From: Streptomyces tanashiensis
GTDB lineage: Bacteria > Actinomycetota > Actinomycetes > Streptomycetales > Streptomycetaceae
DNA length: 64,000 bases
Assembly (NCBI RefSeq): GCF_014648895.1
Contig: NZ_BMRZ01000014.1
Location: forward strand, 124,001-188,000
Direction of reading: 5' to 3'
Part shown: positions 15,388 to 23,266 of the stretch, one piece after another
How positions within the stretch are numbered: the stretch's first letter is position 1
Layout of the letters: each line of letters starts with the position of its first letter
The notes under the pieces: generated by a model
Told to the model about the DNA's origin: nothing
The model's database searches: none
What the model saw: only the letters and a program-made list of their open reading frames with translations
Made by a program: the position numbers and the translations under genes

Positions 15388-16680
15388 TCACGGGCGGTAG
15401 CCGAGCTGGGGGACGGTCGCGCAGTTCTCCGTCATGTCGCCCTGGCTCACCCAGCCGCGCCCGTCCTGCCAACGGGCCACGGACAGGCAGGTGTTCCGGG
15501 TCTCGGGCGGCCTGGCCAGGCGTTCGAACCGTACGGGGAGCAGCAGTCCCCGCGCGGTGTACGGCTCCGGACGGTTCATGAACTCCTCGACGCAGCCCCG
15601 GGTGAGCGCGCCCCGGTCGAGACAGGAGCGGGCCGCGTCGGTGAACCACATCGCCGCCGCCCACCCTTCCAACTGCCATTGGGACGGGGGCCGGTCGCCC
15701 ATCGCCGTACGGAACTCGCGGACCGCCGGGTGCCCGGTGTCCTCGTAGTTCCGGCTGGAGCCCGTCGCCCACAGCGCGGCCCGGCAGCCGGGCGCCCGGG
15801 CGTAGTCGCGGGGGACGGCCGAGGACCAGTTCTGCACGTTGGTCACCTTGGCGGCGACCCTGACCCCGAGTGTCTCCATCGCCTCGCACAGGCGCGCGTT
15901 GCCGTGGGTGTCCATCGCGTCGAAGAGCACGTCGACGTGCTCGGCCCGCAGATCGGCGGCGACGGCACGGAAGTTGGGCAGGGCGAAGTCGACCTGCTCC
16001 TCGACGACGCGGTAGCCCTCGGCGCGCAGTCCCCGTGCGACCAGCCGGGCGTACGCGGCGGAGGCGGCCTGGTTGTAGGAGACGACGGCGGCGGTCCGCG
16101 CGCCCAGTTCCTCGCGGAACCAGTGGTAGACCTCGGTACCGCCGTAGAGCGTGCCGCCCCAGCCGGGCTCGCGGCCGGTGCGCGGGGCGGAGCTGCCGTA
16201 GATGCCGTAGAGGTGCGGATAGGTGTCGTAGGCGGGGGTGAGGGGCTGGCCGCCGATGTCGGGGACGCCGGCCCGGGCGACGAGGGGCGCGCCGGCGTAG
16301 TTCAGGGCGGTGGTGGCGACGAGGGCGAAGACTCGGCGCTCGTCGATCAGCCGGTGCACGCACGCGTTGTTGCCGACGCCGCTGCCGCCGTCGTCGCAGG
16401 TCTCGACCTCGATCCTGCGTCCGTCGAGGCCCCCGCGCGCGTTGAGGGCGTCGAACCAGGCGCGGGCCCCGTCGCGCGGACCGGTGAAGGTCTGCCCGCC
16501 GACCGGGCTGGTGGCGCTGGTGATGATCCCGACGCGGAGCGGCTCACCGCCGGAGGGGGTGGCGGTGGGCCGCGTCTCGAAGGCGCGTTCCGGGAGCCGG
16601 CTGCCGCATCCCGTGAGGAGGGCGAGCAGCAGGGCCAGGAGCAGCGCCGCGACGGCCTCAGCAGCCCGGGACGGTGACAC
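15388..16680 (-). CDS. Branched-chain-type ABC transporter substrate-binding lipoprotein
   Basis: A 430-residue family 4 (LivJ/AmiC-like) solute-binding protein. The signal peptide ends in lipobox LTGC with the modified Cys at residue 25. The first lobe starts near residue 48 (LRVGIITSATSPVGG), and the phosphate-like loop NNACVHRLIDERRVFALVATTA follows. The GTG start at 16680 lies inside the 3' end of the upstream lipoprotein gene (23-bp overlap), so the two are coupled. Its likely partners are the fused permease/ATPase and the second ATPase encoded at 17677-21038 on the other strand. The ligand is unknown, possibly an amino acid, amide or short peptide. Confidence 0.9.
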   Translation of the reverse strand: MSPSRAAEAVAALLLALLLALLTGCGSRLPERAFETRPTATPSGGEPLRVGIITSATSPVGGQTFTGPRDGARAWFDALNARGGLDGRRIEVETCDDGGSGVGNNACVHRLIDERRVFALVATTALNYAGAPLVARAGVPDIGGQPLTPAYDTYPHLYGIYGSSAPRTGREPGWGGTLYGGTEVYHWFREELGARTAAVVSYNQAASAAYARLVARGLRAEGYRVVEEQVDFALPNFRAVAADLRAEHVDVLFDAMDTHGNARLCEAMETLGVRVAAKVTNVQNWSSAVPRDYARAPGCRAALWATGSSRNYEDTGHPAVREFRTAMGDRPPSQWQLEGWAAAMWFTDAARSCLDRGALTRGCVEEFMNRPEPYTARGLLLPVRFERLARPPETRNTCLSVARWQDGRGWVSQGDMTENCATVPQLGYRP

Positions 16681-17191
16681 CGCTCAGCTCGACCAGGCCG
16701 CACAGGGTCTTCACGGAGACCTTCCAGGTGTCGTTCTGGAGGATGGAGGTGCCCTGGGAGCCGGACAGGGCCGGGGCCCCGCCGACCAGCAGGTCGTAGG
16801 TGACGTTCGCGTCGGTGGCCGAGGTGAACTCGATGCCGGTGACCTTCGCGGTGGTCATGGCCGCGTTCTTGTCGGCGGCGAAGGCGGCGAGCACCGGGCG
16901 CAGCTGCTCCCCGTTCTCCAGGAGCTTCACCTTCTCGGCGACGGGGGTCTTCGCGTCGAAGAACGCGGCCCAGTTCCTGGTGATCTCCGCCTTGGCCGCG
17001 ACCGGATCGCCGGGCGCGTCCGCCGTCGGCGGCTCGGCCGTCGTGGCGGTCGGCGGGGAGGACGAGACCGTGCCGCCGCTCGTCCCGCCGTCGTCGTCCG
17101 AGCAGCTCGCGAGGGCGGGCGCCAGGGCGAGGACGGCGACGGCCCCGAGGACCGCGAGGCGCGAGCGCCCACCGCGTCGTTCGACATCCAT
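16658..17191 (-). CDS. Secreted lipoprotein, possibly MTB12-like
   Basis: A 177-residue lipoprotein from the ATG at 17191; a GTG at 17200 would add three residues. The signal has a twin-Arg-like basic start and a lipobox ending in ASC (Cys30), followed by a Ser/Thr/Pro/Ala-rich linker to about residue 60. The folded domain (about 65-177) has NWAAFFDAKTPVAEKVKLLENG and ends ...TVPGC. This pattern resembles the mycobacterial low-molecular-weight antigen MTB12 fold; that is a tentative resemblance. It is translated ahead of, and overlaps, the ABC binding-protein gene, so it may help that importer at the cell surface. Confidence 0.8.
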   Translation of the reverse strand: MDVERRGGRSRLAVLGAVAVLALAPALASCSDDDGGTSGGTVSSSPPTATTAEPPTADAPGDPVAAKAEITRNWAAFFDAKTPVAEKVKLLENGEQLRPVLAAFAADKNAAMTTAKVTGIEFTSATDANVTYDLLVGGAPALSGSQGTSILQNDTWKVSVKTLCGLVELSGVTVPGC

Positions 17192-17290
17192 CTGGCTCAC
17201 CACCGGGTGTCCCGCCAGTCCGGAGCGGCTGGTGTTACCAGGGTGGGACGGATCGGGGCATAGTGCAAGGAAGAGACGAGGGAGGTCTCC

Positions 17291-17680
17291 GTGCCGACAT
17301 CCCGGACCCTGCTGTGGAGCGGTCTCGCGGCGGCCGCCGGGGGCGCGGTGCTGTGCGCGCTCGGCTGGTACGGGATCTCCGGCGAGCGCTTCGCGGAGCG
17401 TCAGCTGCCCTATCTGGCCTCGTGCACGGTGCCGGGGGCGGCGCTGCTCGTGGCGGGCGCGGTCCTCGTCGGGGCGGCGGCGCTGCTTCCCGTACGCCCT
17501 CGGGAGCCGCGGCTCCCCGACCCGGACGATACTCCCCCGCCGTCCTCGGACGGCCCCGTCCTGCGGGTCCCGGGCGGGACCCTCGCGCACCGCCCGGACT
17601 GCCCCCTGGTGGCCGGCCGGGCGGACGCCGTGGAGGCGGGGGACGCGGAGCTCGCCCCCTGCCCGGTGTGCGAGCCGTGA
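17291..17680 (+). CDS. Small membrane protein with Cys-rich C-terminus
   Basis: A 129-residue protein of unknown function. It has two membrane helices (about 8-26 and 45-67) and a Pro/Asp-rich segment. The C-terminal motif HRPDCPLVAGR (about 100-110) ...APCPVCEP provides three Cys and one His, which would suit a zinc or redox site. The GTG at 17291 follows GAGGGAGG by 6 bases. The stop overlaps the start of the fused ABC gene (GTGA, 17677-17680). Co-translation suggests a partner or regulator of that transporter. Confidence 0.8.
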   Translation: MPTSRTLLWSGLAAAAGGAVLCALGWYGISGERFAERQLPYLASCTVPGAALLVAGAVLVGAAALLPVRPREPRLPDPDDTPPPSSDGPVLRVPGGTLAHRPDCPLVAGRADAVEAGDAELAPCPVCEP

Positions 17681-20385
17681 CCTCCCTGACGTACGAGCTG
17701 ACGCTCGCCGGCCTCGCGGTCGGCAGCGCCGCCGCGCTCACCGGCATCGGCCTCGTCGTCACCTACCGGGCGACCGGGGTGCTGAACCTGGCGCACGGCG
17801 CCGTCGCCATGATCTGCGCGTACGTGCTCCGCCAGCTGGTGGTCGAGGAGGGCTGGCCGCTGCCTCTGGGGGCTCTGGTCACGCTCCTGGTCGTGGCACC
17901 GGCCCTCGGCCTCGTCCTCGACCGCGGCGTCTTCCGTCCGCTGGCGCTCCTCGGCTCGAACCCGGCACAGACCCTGGTGGCGACGATCGGCGTCTTCGTC
18001 CTGCTGGTGGGCGGGGCGGTGCTGCTGTGGGGCCCGGGGGCACGGGACGACGCGCCGGTGCTGCTCGGCGACGATCCGTGGACCCAGCTCGCGGCGGTGG
18101 TGGCGCTGGCCTGCCTGGTGGGCGCGGTGACCCGGTGGACGCGGTTCGGCCGGGAGCTGCGGGCCGTCGTCGACAACCGTCCGCTCGCCGTCCTCGCCGG
18201 GATCGACGCGGACCGGGTCGCGGCGGCGGGCTGGGCCTTCGGCTCGTTCACGGCCGGGCTCACGGGCGTCCTGCTCGCCCCGTACGTACGGCTCGACCCG
18301 TACGGGATGCCGCTGCTCGTCGTCGAGGTGATCGCCGTCGCGGTGATCGCCCGGATGCGGTCGCTGCCGGTGGCGGTGGCGGCCGCGCTCGCGATCGGCG
18401 TCGCCCAGGCGCAGCTGACCCGGCTGCACCCGGAGGGCTGGGCCGGACCGCTGCTCCAGGCCGTCGGGGCGAACCTGTTCGTGGTGGCGCTCCTGGTGGC
18501 GGCGCTCGTCCTGCCGGGCGTCGGCGGCAAGGGCCGGGACGCGCTGCCGCCGCCGGCGCGGGCCGCCCACGTGCCGCCGGCGCTGTGGCTCGTGGTGGGC
18601 GTCCTGCTCCTCCTCCCCCTCGGGCTCGCGGGCTCCGACCTGCACACGGCGGTGCAGGTCCCCGCGCTCGCCGTGATCCTCCTGTCGCTGGTCGTGGTGG
18701 CGGGCCGCGGCGGCCAGATCGCGCTGGGCCAGGCGGCGTACGCGGGGCTCGGCGCGCTGTTCACGGCGCTCCTCGCGTCGGCCGGGATCCCCACGCTGCT
18801 CGCGCTGGTCCTCGCCGTGCCGATGGTGGCCGTGACGGGCCTGGTGACGGGCCGGCCGGCGATCCGGCGGCACGGCCTGGCCCTCGCCCTGGCGACCCTC
18901 GCCGTGGGGGTGGCGGTGAGCCGTTTCGTCCTCACCCAGCCGTACGCGACGGCGGGCCTGTCCCTCGGCCGCCCCGCGGGCCTCTCCGACGACCGCGCCT
19001 TCTACGCCCTGGAGCTGGTCGTGCTGGCCGGCTGCCTCGGCCTGGTGGCGGCCCTCCGCCGGGGCCGCACGGGGCGCGCGCTCGCCGCCCTGCGGGACCA
19101 CGAGCCGGGCGCCGAGGCGGCGGGCGTCCCGGTGCCCCGCCTCAAGCTGCTCGCCTTCGTCCTCGGCGCGGCCCTGGCGGCCCTCGGCGGCGGGCTCCTC
19201 GGCCTGGGCCTGCGGGCCTTCGACCCGGAGCAGTACGACCCGGTCCGCGGCCTGCTCTGGTTCGCGGCCGTCCTGGTCCTCGGCGCCGACAGCCTCCTCA
19301 CCCCGCTGGCCGCGGCGGCGCTCCTGATCACCCTGGACGCGGGCCCCCAGGCGGGCACGGCGGCGGCCCTGATCGGCCTCCTGGCGGCGATGACGGGCCG
19401 TGTCCCCCCACTGATGAACCTGCTGCCCTCGGCCTCACGACAGGCACGGCCCCTCGCGGGCGGCCGGACCGACGCGGGTCCGACCGGAGGCCGGACGGGC
19501 CGCCACAGCCCACCGGCCGCCGAGGGCACGGCAGCCCCCGCGGGAGGACCCGCACGTCTGCCGACGAGCACGGACAGGAACCCCCCTCCGGCCCGAGGCC
19601 GGGCGCCCGGCCACGACCCGCCGACCGCCGACTTTGCGGCCCCCACCACCCGCACGGGCGGTGCGGGCGGGAAGTCCGTCCCGGCCGGAGGCGGGGCGCC
19701 GCCCGCCGAGGGCCCCGCGCCCGCCCCACGTGAGGGGCTGCGCGTCCACGACCTCACCCTCACCTACCCCGGAGGGGTCACCGCCCTCTCCCACGTGACC
19801 CTCGCCCTCGCCCCCGCCCGCGTCACGGCCCTCGTCGGCCCCAACGGCGCCGGCAAGAGCACCCTCTTCGACTGTCTCGCCGGGACCCTCCGCCCCCGCC
19901 GCGGCGAGGGCCGCGTCACCCTCGACGGCACCGACATCACCTCCCGGTCCGCGCACGCCCGGACCCGCCTCGGGATCGCCCGGACCTTCCAGCGGCTGGC
20001 CGTCTTCCCGTCGCTCACCGTCGAGGAGAACGTCCGCCTCGGCCAGGAGCAGAACCGCGGACGCGGGGACCCGGCCGCCGTGGAGCGGAGTCTGCGGCTG
20101 TTCGGACTGGCCGGGCCCGTACGGCACCGGGCGGCGGCGGACCTGCCCACCGGAACGCTCCGCCGGGTCGAACTGGCCCGCGCGCTGGCCGGACGGCCGC
20201 ACACGGTCCTCCTGGACGAACCGGCGGCCGGGCTCGACGCCGCCGAGACGGCCGCCCTCGCCCGGATCCTGGCGGCCCTGGCGGCGGACGGCCTGACCGT
20301 CCTCGTCGTCGAGCACGACCCGGATCTGGTCGCCGGGATCGCGCACACGGTGCACACCATGGAGGGGGGCCGGATCCTGTCGTGA
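17677..20385 (+). CDS. Triple-fusion branched-chain ABC transporter: LivH-LivM-LivG
   Basis: A 902-residue protein combining three normally separate subunits. Residues 1-290 are a LivH-type permease (GIGLVVTYRATGVLNLAHGA near the start, and VIARMRSLPVAVAAALAIG). Residues 300-580 are a LivM-type permease (GRGGQIALGQAAYAGLGAL, then LRDHEPGAEAAGVPVPRLKLLAF). A low-complexity Pro/Gly/Ala linker (about 583-686) follows. Residues 688-902 are a LivG-type ATPase with Walker A GPNGAGKST (about 719-727), Q-loop FQRL, signature-like LPTGTLRRVELARAL, Walker B VLLDEP and a switch His (VVEHDPD). It is translationally coupled on both sides (GTGA at 17677 and 20382). It probably imports amino acids or related amides with the LivJ-like lipoprotein at 15388-16680. 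Confidence 0.93.
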   Translation: MTSLTYELTLAGLAVGSAAALTGIGLVVTYRATGVLNLAHGAVAMICAYVLRQLVVEEGWPLPLGALVTLLVVAPALGLVLDRGVFRPLALLGSNPAQTLVATIGVFVLLVGGAVLLWGPGARDDAPVLLGDDPWTQLAAVVALACLVGAVTRWTRFGRELRAVVDNRPLAVLAGIDADRVAAAGWAFGSFTAGLTGVLLAPYVRLDPYGMPLLVVEVIAVAVIARMRSLPVAVAAALAIGVAQAQLTRLHPEGWAGPLLQAVGANLFVVALLVAALVLPGVGGKGRDALPPPARAAHVPPALWLVVGVLLLLPLGLAGSDLHTAVQVPALAVILLSLVVVAGRGGQIALGQAAYAGLGALFTALLASAGIPTLLALVLAVPMVAVTGLVTGRPAIRRHGLALALATLAVGVAVSRFVLTQPYATAGLSLGRPAGLSDDRAFYALELVVLAGCLGLVAALRRGRTGRALAALRDHEPGAEAAGVPVPRLKLLAFVLGAALAALGGGLLGLGLRAFDPEQYDPVRGLLWFAAVLVLGADSLLTPLAAAALLITLDAGPQAGTAAALIGLLAAMTGRVPPLMNLLPSASRQARPLAGGRTDAGPTGGRTGRHSPPAAEGTAAPAGGPARLPTSTDRNPPPARGRAPGHDPPTADFAAPTTRTGGAGGKSVPAGGGAPPAEGPAPAPREGLRVHDLTLTYPGGVTALSHVTLALAPARVTALVGPNGAGKSTLFDCLAGTLRPRRGEGRVTLDGTDITSRSAHARTRLGIARTFQRLAVFPSLTVEENVRLGQEQNRGRGDPAAVERSLRLFGLAGPVRHRAAADLPTGTLRRVELARALAGRPHTVLLDEPAAGLDAAETAALARILAALAADGLTVLVVEHDPDLVAGIAHTVHTMEGGRILS

Positions 20386-21038
20386 GCGTCGAGATCGCCC
20401 TGCGCGCCGCGCGGGTCCGCTACGGCCCGCTGGAGGCCCTGCACGGCCTCGACCTGCCCGTGCCCGCCGGGACGGTGACCGTTCTCCTGGGCCGCAACGG
20501 CGCGGGCCGGACGACCGCCCTGCGCGCCCTGGCCGGGACCGTGGGGCTCTCGGCGGGCCGGGTCGAGTGGCGCGGGGACGACGTGACCCGCCTCTCGGCA
20601 CGCGCGCGGGCACGCCGCGGTCTGTGCTTCGTGCCGGACCTGCGGGCGGTGTACGCGGGACTCACCGTCGCCGAGAACCTCGCGCTCGCCGCACCCGGGG
20701 CCGGCGCGCCCGACGCCGGCGCCCCGTACCCCGAGCTCGTCCCCCTCCTGTCCAGGACCGCCGGGACCCTGTCCGGCGGGGAGCGCCGGATGGTGGCCCT
20801 CTCCCGCGCCTTCCTCACACGCGCGCGCGTGGTGCTGGTCGACGAGCCGTCGCTCGGCATGGCCCCGCCGGTCGCGGCCCGTACGTACCGGATGCTCGCG
20901 GCGCTGGCCGCGGAGCACGGCGCGGCCGTGGTCCTGGCCGAGCAGCGCGTGCCGGACGGGCTGCCGCCCGGCTCGCTCGTGCACGAGCTGCGGCGCGGCT
21001 CCCGCGCGTCGAGCGGGGAGCCGGCCGAGTACGTCTGA
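20382..21038 (+). CDS. LivF-type ABC ATPase with Arg in place of the Walker A Lys
   Basis: A 218-residue ATP-binding subunit partnering the fused LivH-LivM-LivG. The Walker A reads GRNGAGRTT (about residues 36-44), with Arg where nearly all ABC ATPases have Lys. The ABC signature LSGGERRMVALSRAF, Walker B VVLVDEP and the LivF-type VVLAEQR are otherwise intact. The protein is shorter than usual (LivF is about 235 residues) and lacks a normal C-terminal 'G-x-I/V' segment. The GTG at 20382 overlaps the upstream stop. It may form one weak site in an asymmetric ATPase pair. Confidence 0.9.
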   Translation: MSVEIALRAARVRYGPLEALHGLDLPVPAGTVTVLLGRNGAGRTTALRALAGTVGLSAGRVEWRGDDVTRLSARARARRGLCFVPDLRAVYAGLTVAENLALAAPGAGAPDAGAPYPELVPLLSRTAGTLSGGERRMVALSRAFLTRARVVLVDEPSLGMAPPVAARTYRMLAALAAEHGAAVVLAEQRVPDGLPPGSLVHELRRGSRASSGEPAEYV

Positions 21039-21058
21039 CGGCGGCCGCCGCCCCCGGG

Positions 21059-21715
21059 TCAGAGCGGGTCGATCCGCAGCATGGTGCCGACGACGATCCG
21101 GTTCGGGTCGGGCCCGATCAGGCTCCGGTTCGCCGCGTACAGCGCCTGCCAGCCGCCCTTGATCCCGAAGCGGCGGGCGATCGAGCCGAGCGTGTCGCCG
21201 GCCTGGACGGTGTGGACGCGCCCGTACAGGCCGTACCGCTGGGAGCAGACGGGCCAGGCCCCCCACCCCTGGGTGCGGAGCACCTCCTCGGCGACGGTGA
21301 TCTGCTGCTGCCGGGTCGCCAGGTCGGCGCGCGGGGCGTACTTCAGTCCGCCGTGCTCCACCCAGGTGGGGTGCCAGAACTGGAGTCCGCCGTAGAAGCC
21401 GTTGCCGGTGTTGGTGTGCCAGTTCCCGCTGCTCTCGCACTCGGCGACGCATCCCCAGGGCCACTGGTCCGCCGCGCAGGCGTACGCGGGCACGGAAGCG
21501 GCCTCCCGGAACGCGTCCGCCGCGCCCTGGAGCGCGGCCGAGGCCTCCTCGCGGGCCCCCGCCACGGCCTCCCGGGCCATGACCGAGGCGGCGGGCCCGT
21601 CCTCCGGTACGGGGGCCGCGTCCCGGGCGAGGGCGGGCGCCGGGGCCAGGGTCAGGAGCGCGGCCGCGGACGCCGCCACGAGGGAACCGGCTGTCCAAAA
21701 TCGGATCTTCGACAT
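21059..21715 (-). CDS. Secreted Rpf-like transglycosylase with LysM domain
   Basis: A 218-residue exported peptidoglycan hydrolase. A signal peptide (1-31, ...APALA) precedes a helical spacer (40-72). The resuscitation-promoting-factor lysozyme-like domain spans about 78-155, with CVAECESSGNWHTNTGNGFYGGLQF; the Glu of CES (residue 94) is the expected catalytic acid. A LysM peptidoglycan-binding domain follows from about 167 (VHTVQAGDTLGSIARRFG). Such proteins cleave cell wall during germination and growth. The upstream 227 bp contain no ydaO/c-di-AMP riboswitch that I can recognise. The gene converges on the LivF gene, 20 bp away. Confidence 0.93.
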   Translation of the reverse strand: MSKIRFWTAGSLVAASAAALLTLAPAPALARDAAPVPEDGPAASVMAREAVAGAREEASAALQGAADAFREAASVPAYACAADQWPWGCVAECESSGNWHTNTGNGFYGGLQFWHPTWVEHGGLKYAPRADLATRQQQITVAEEVLRTQGWGAWPVCSQRYGLYGRVHTVQAGDTLGSIARRFGIKGGWQALYAANRSLIGPDPNRIVVGTMLRIDPL

Positions 21716-21942
21716 CGGGGAAGGCTAGGCAGCCTCCCGGCACCCCCGGCCCGTGCCGCGCGGAACACTGTTCACACCCCACCCGGTCGGAGTCACGCCC
21801 CGGAACGCCCCTCCCGCACGAGCCGCCGGCAAGTTGCCTCGCTTCCGCGCGTGACCCCGGCCGAGGCTGACCCGTTGAACTCGGCATGAGGCGCCCGGGA
21901 ACGGCCCGGCGTCCCCCCCCGTACCGAGTCCAGGGAGCCCCC

Positions 21943-22725
21943 GTGCCGCGCATGCTCGACGTCAGCGAGGACGTACGCGCCGAGATCGGCGACGAAGAAG
22001 CGGACCGGCTGCTCGCCGGCGACAACGCCCCGGGCAGCTACGACTGCACCTCCTGCCGCACGCCGGGGGACTCCGAGCAGGAGCGCACCAGCACGGTGCT
22101 GTTCGTCGGCGAGGAGACCGCTGTCCTCGCGTTCGCCCACGCCAGCTGCATCCCGTCGCAGGTCGTCCGCGTCGCCGAGGAGCAGCTCCAGGGCGCCGTC
22201 GCCTCCATCACGGCCTCCGACGCCGCCGACGCGCTCTCCGCCGCCCACCCCGAGCAGGCGGTGCTCGGGGTCACCAGCGGTCTCGTCCTGATCGACGGCG
22301 AGCTGCACCCGGCGCTCGTCGTGGAGCCGACCGCCCCGGTGGCCCGTCCGGGTTCGGACGGCCTCACCGACGAGTTCCTGCCGCTCCTGGCCGACCAGGG
22401 CTTCCAGCCGGTCATGGACCTGAGCCAGAAGCCGGCGGTGCTGCCGGGCTGGTCGGTGCTGGTGGCCATGGGCCAGCTGCACTCCGTGCTCCAGCCGGGG
22501 CCGGGCGGTGCCGGTCAGGCCGCCTGGTGGCAGGCGCACCAGCCGCTCCAGGTCACCGAGGGCTGGCGCGCGGCGGCCAACAAGTCGCACACCGTCCTGG
22601 TCTTCGCCGCCCCGGTGGGCTCGATCGGCCAGCAGCCGCGCGAGGACCTGCTGCGCGACGCCCTGGAGAAGGCCGCCGCGAACGGCCGTCTGGTGGCCGC
22701 CGCGATGCCGCTGGCCGGCACCTGA
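21943..22725 (+). CDS. Conserved Streptomyces protein of unknown function
   Basis: A 260-residue soluble protein. The GTG at 21943 follows an AGGGAG site by 5-6 bases; the longer opening from 21886 lacks one. Notable features are an early YDCTSCRTPGD segment with two Cys, and LVLIDGELHPALVVEPTAPVARPG, WSVLVAMGQLHSVLQPGPGG and HTVLVFAAPVGSIGQ, which suggest a two-lobe alpha/beta protein. No catalytic motif was recognised. Similar proteins occur widely in Streptomyces beside the der/cmk block; no function is known to me. Confidence 0.8.
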   Translation: MPRMLDVSEDVRAEIGDEEADRLLAGDNAPGSYDCTSCRTPGDSEQERTSTVLFVGEETAVLAFAHASCIPSQVVRVAEEQLQGAVASITASDAADALSAAHPEQAVLGVTSGLVLIDGELHPALVVEPTAPVARPGSDGLTDEFLPLLADQGFQPVMDLSQKPAVLPGWSVLVAMGQLHSVLQPGPGGAGQAAWWQAHQPLQVTEGWRAAANKSHTVLVFAAPVGSIGQQPREDLLRDALEKAAANGRLVAAAMPLAGT

Positions 22726-22865
22726 TGGAGGACGGCCGGCCCGGCATAGGGCGGGCGCGGCTCCCCGGGGCGAGGGCGGGTGTTCCGACCGTTCCACGTC
22801 CCCGGGGCGCTCCCCTTTCGGAGAGCCGCCCGCATCCGACGGGCGTCGGTGTCGTTGGCACCTAT

Positions 22866-23186
22866 GTGCACCCATACGACCCGTTCCTCCAGCCGTATCC
22901 GAGCCAGATCCCTTCGATGCGCCCCGCGCAGGACGTCACGGCGGGCCCTTCGCCCACGCCGATCTACGACGCCCTGTACTCGGAGTACCGCAGGTCGTTC
23001 CGAACGCTGCCGGGCGACCGCAGCGGCGAGGAGGAGCTGGGCTTCCGGGCCTTCGGCACGGTCCTGAGCACGGGCGTGTACGGGCAGGGGCACCGGCACG
23101 CGGCCGCGTACCCGGCGGCGTGGTCGGCGCAGCAGCACCCCCACACCCCAGCGGCGCTCCCCCCGGGACCCCGCAGGGGTCTCTAG
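22866..23186 (+). CDS. Small Tyr/Pro-rich Streptomyces protein
   Basis: About 106 residues from the GTG at 22866 (VHPYDPFLQPYPSQIPSM...), an N-terminus conserved in streptomycetes as far as I remember. A central SPTPIYDALYSEYRRSFRTLPGDRSGEEELGFRAFG segment is well ordered, and the C-terminal part is low-complexity. There is no obvious ribosome site, so the start is uncertain. The function is unknown. It ends just before a 25-bp perfect hairpin shared with der. Confidence 0.65.
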   Translation: MHPYDPFLQPYPSQIPSMRPAQDVTAGPSPTPIYDALYSEYRRSFRTLPGDRSGEEELGFRAFGTVLSTGVYGQGHRHAAAYPAAWSAQQHPHTPAALPPGPRRGL

Positions 23187-23200
23187 CCCGGAACAGCACG

Positions 23201-23254
23201 GACGTACGGCTGAGGGCCGGGGCTCGACCGAGCCCCGGCCCTCAGCCGTACGTC
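23201..23254. terminator. Strong bidirectional terminator
   Basis: A perfect 25-bp stem (23201-23225 and 23230-23254) with a 4-base GACC loop sits between the convergent small Tyr/Pro-rich gene and der. It is one of the longest perfect stems in the window. Confidence 0.88.
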
Positions 23255-23266
23255 ACTCCGTGGGTG

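Noticed and set aside
16800..19733. A 977-codon plus-strand opening over the lipoprotein and LivH-LivM-LivG genes
   Set aside because: Frame shadow with Arg/Pro/Gly-rich composition; the fused transporter frame has membrane helices and conserved ATPase motifs.
21716..21942. A ydaO/c-di-AMP riboswitch before the Rpf-like gene
   Set aside because: The leader is too short and lacks recognisable ydaO core sequences.
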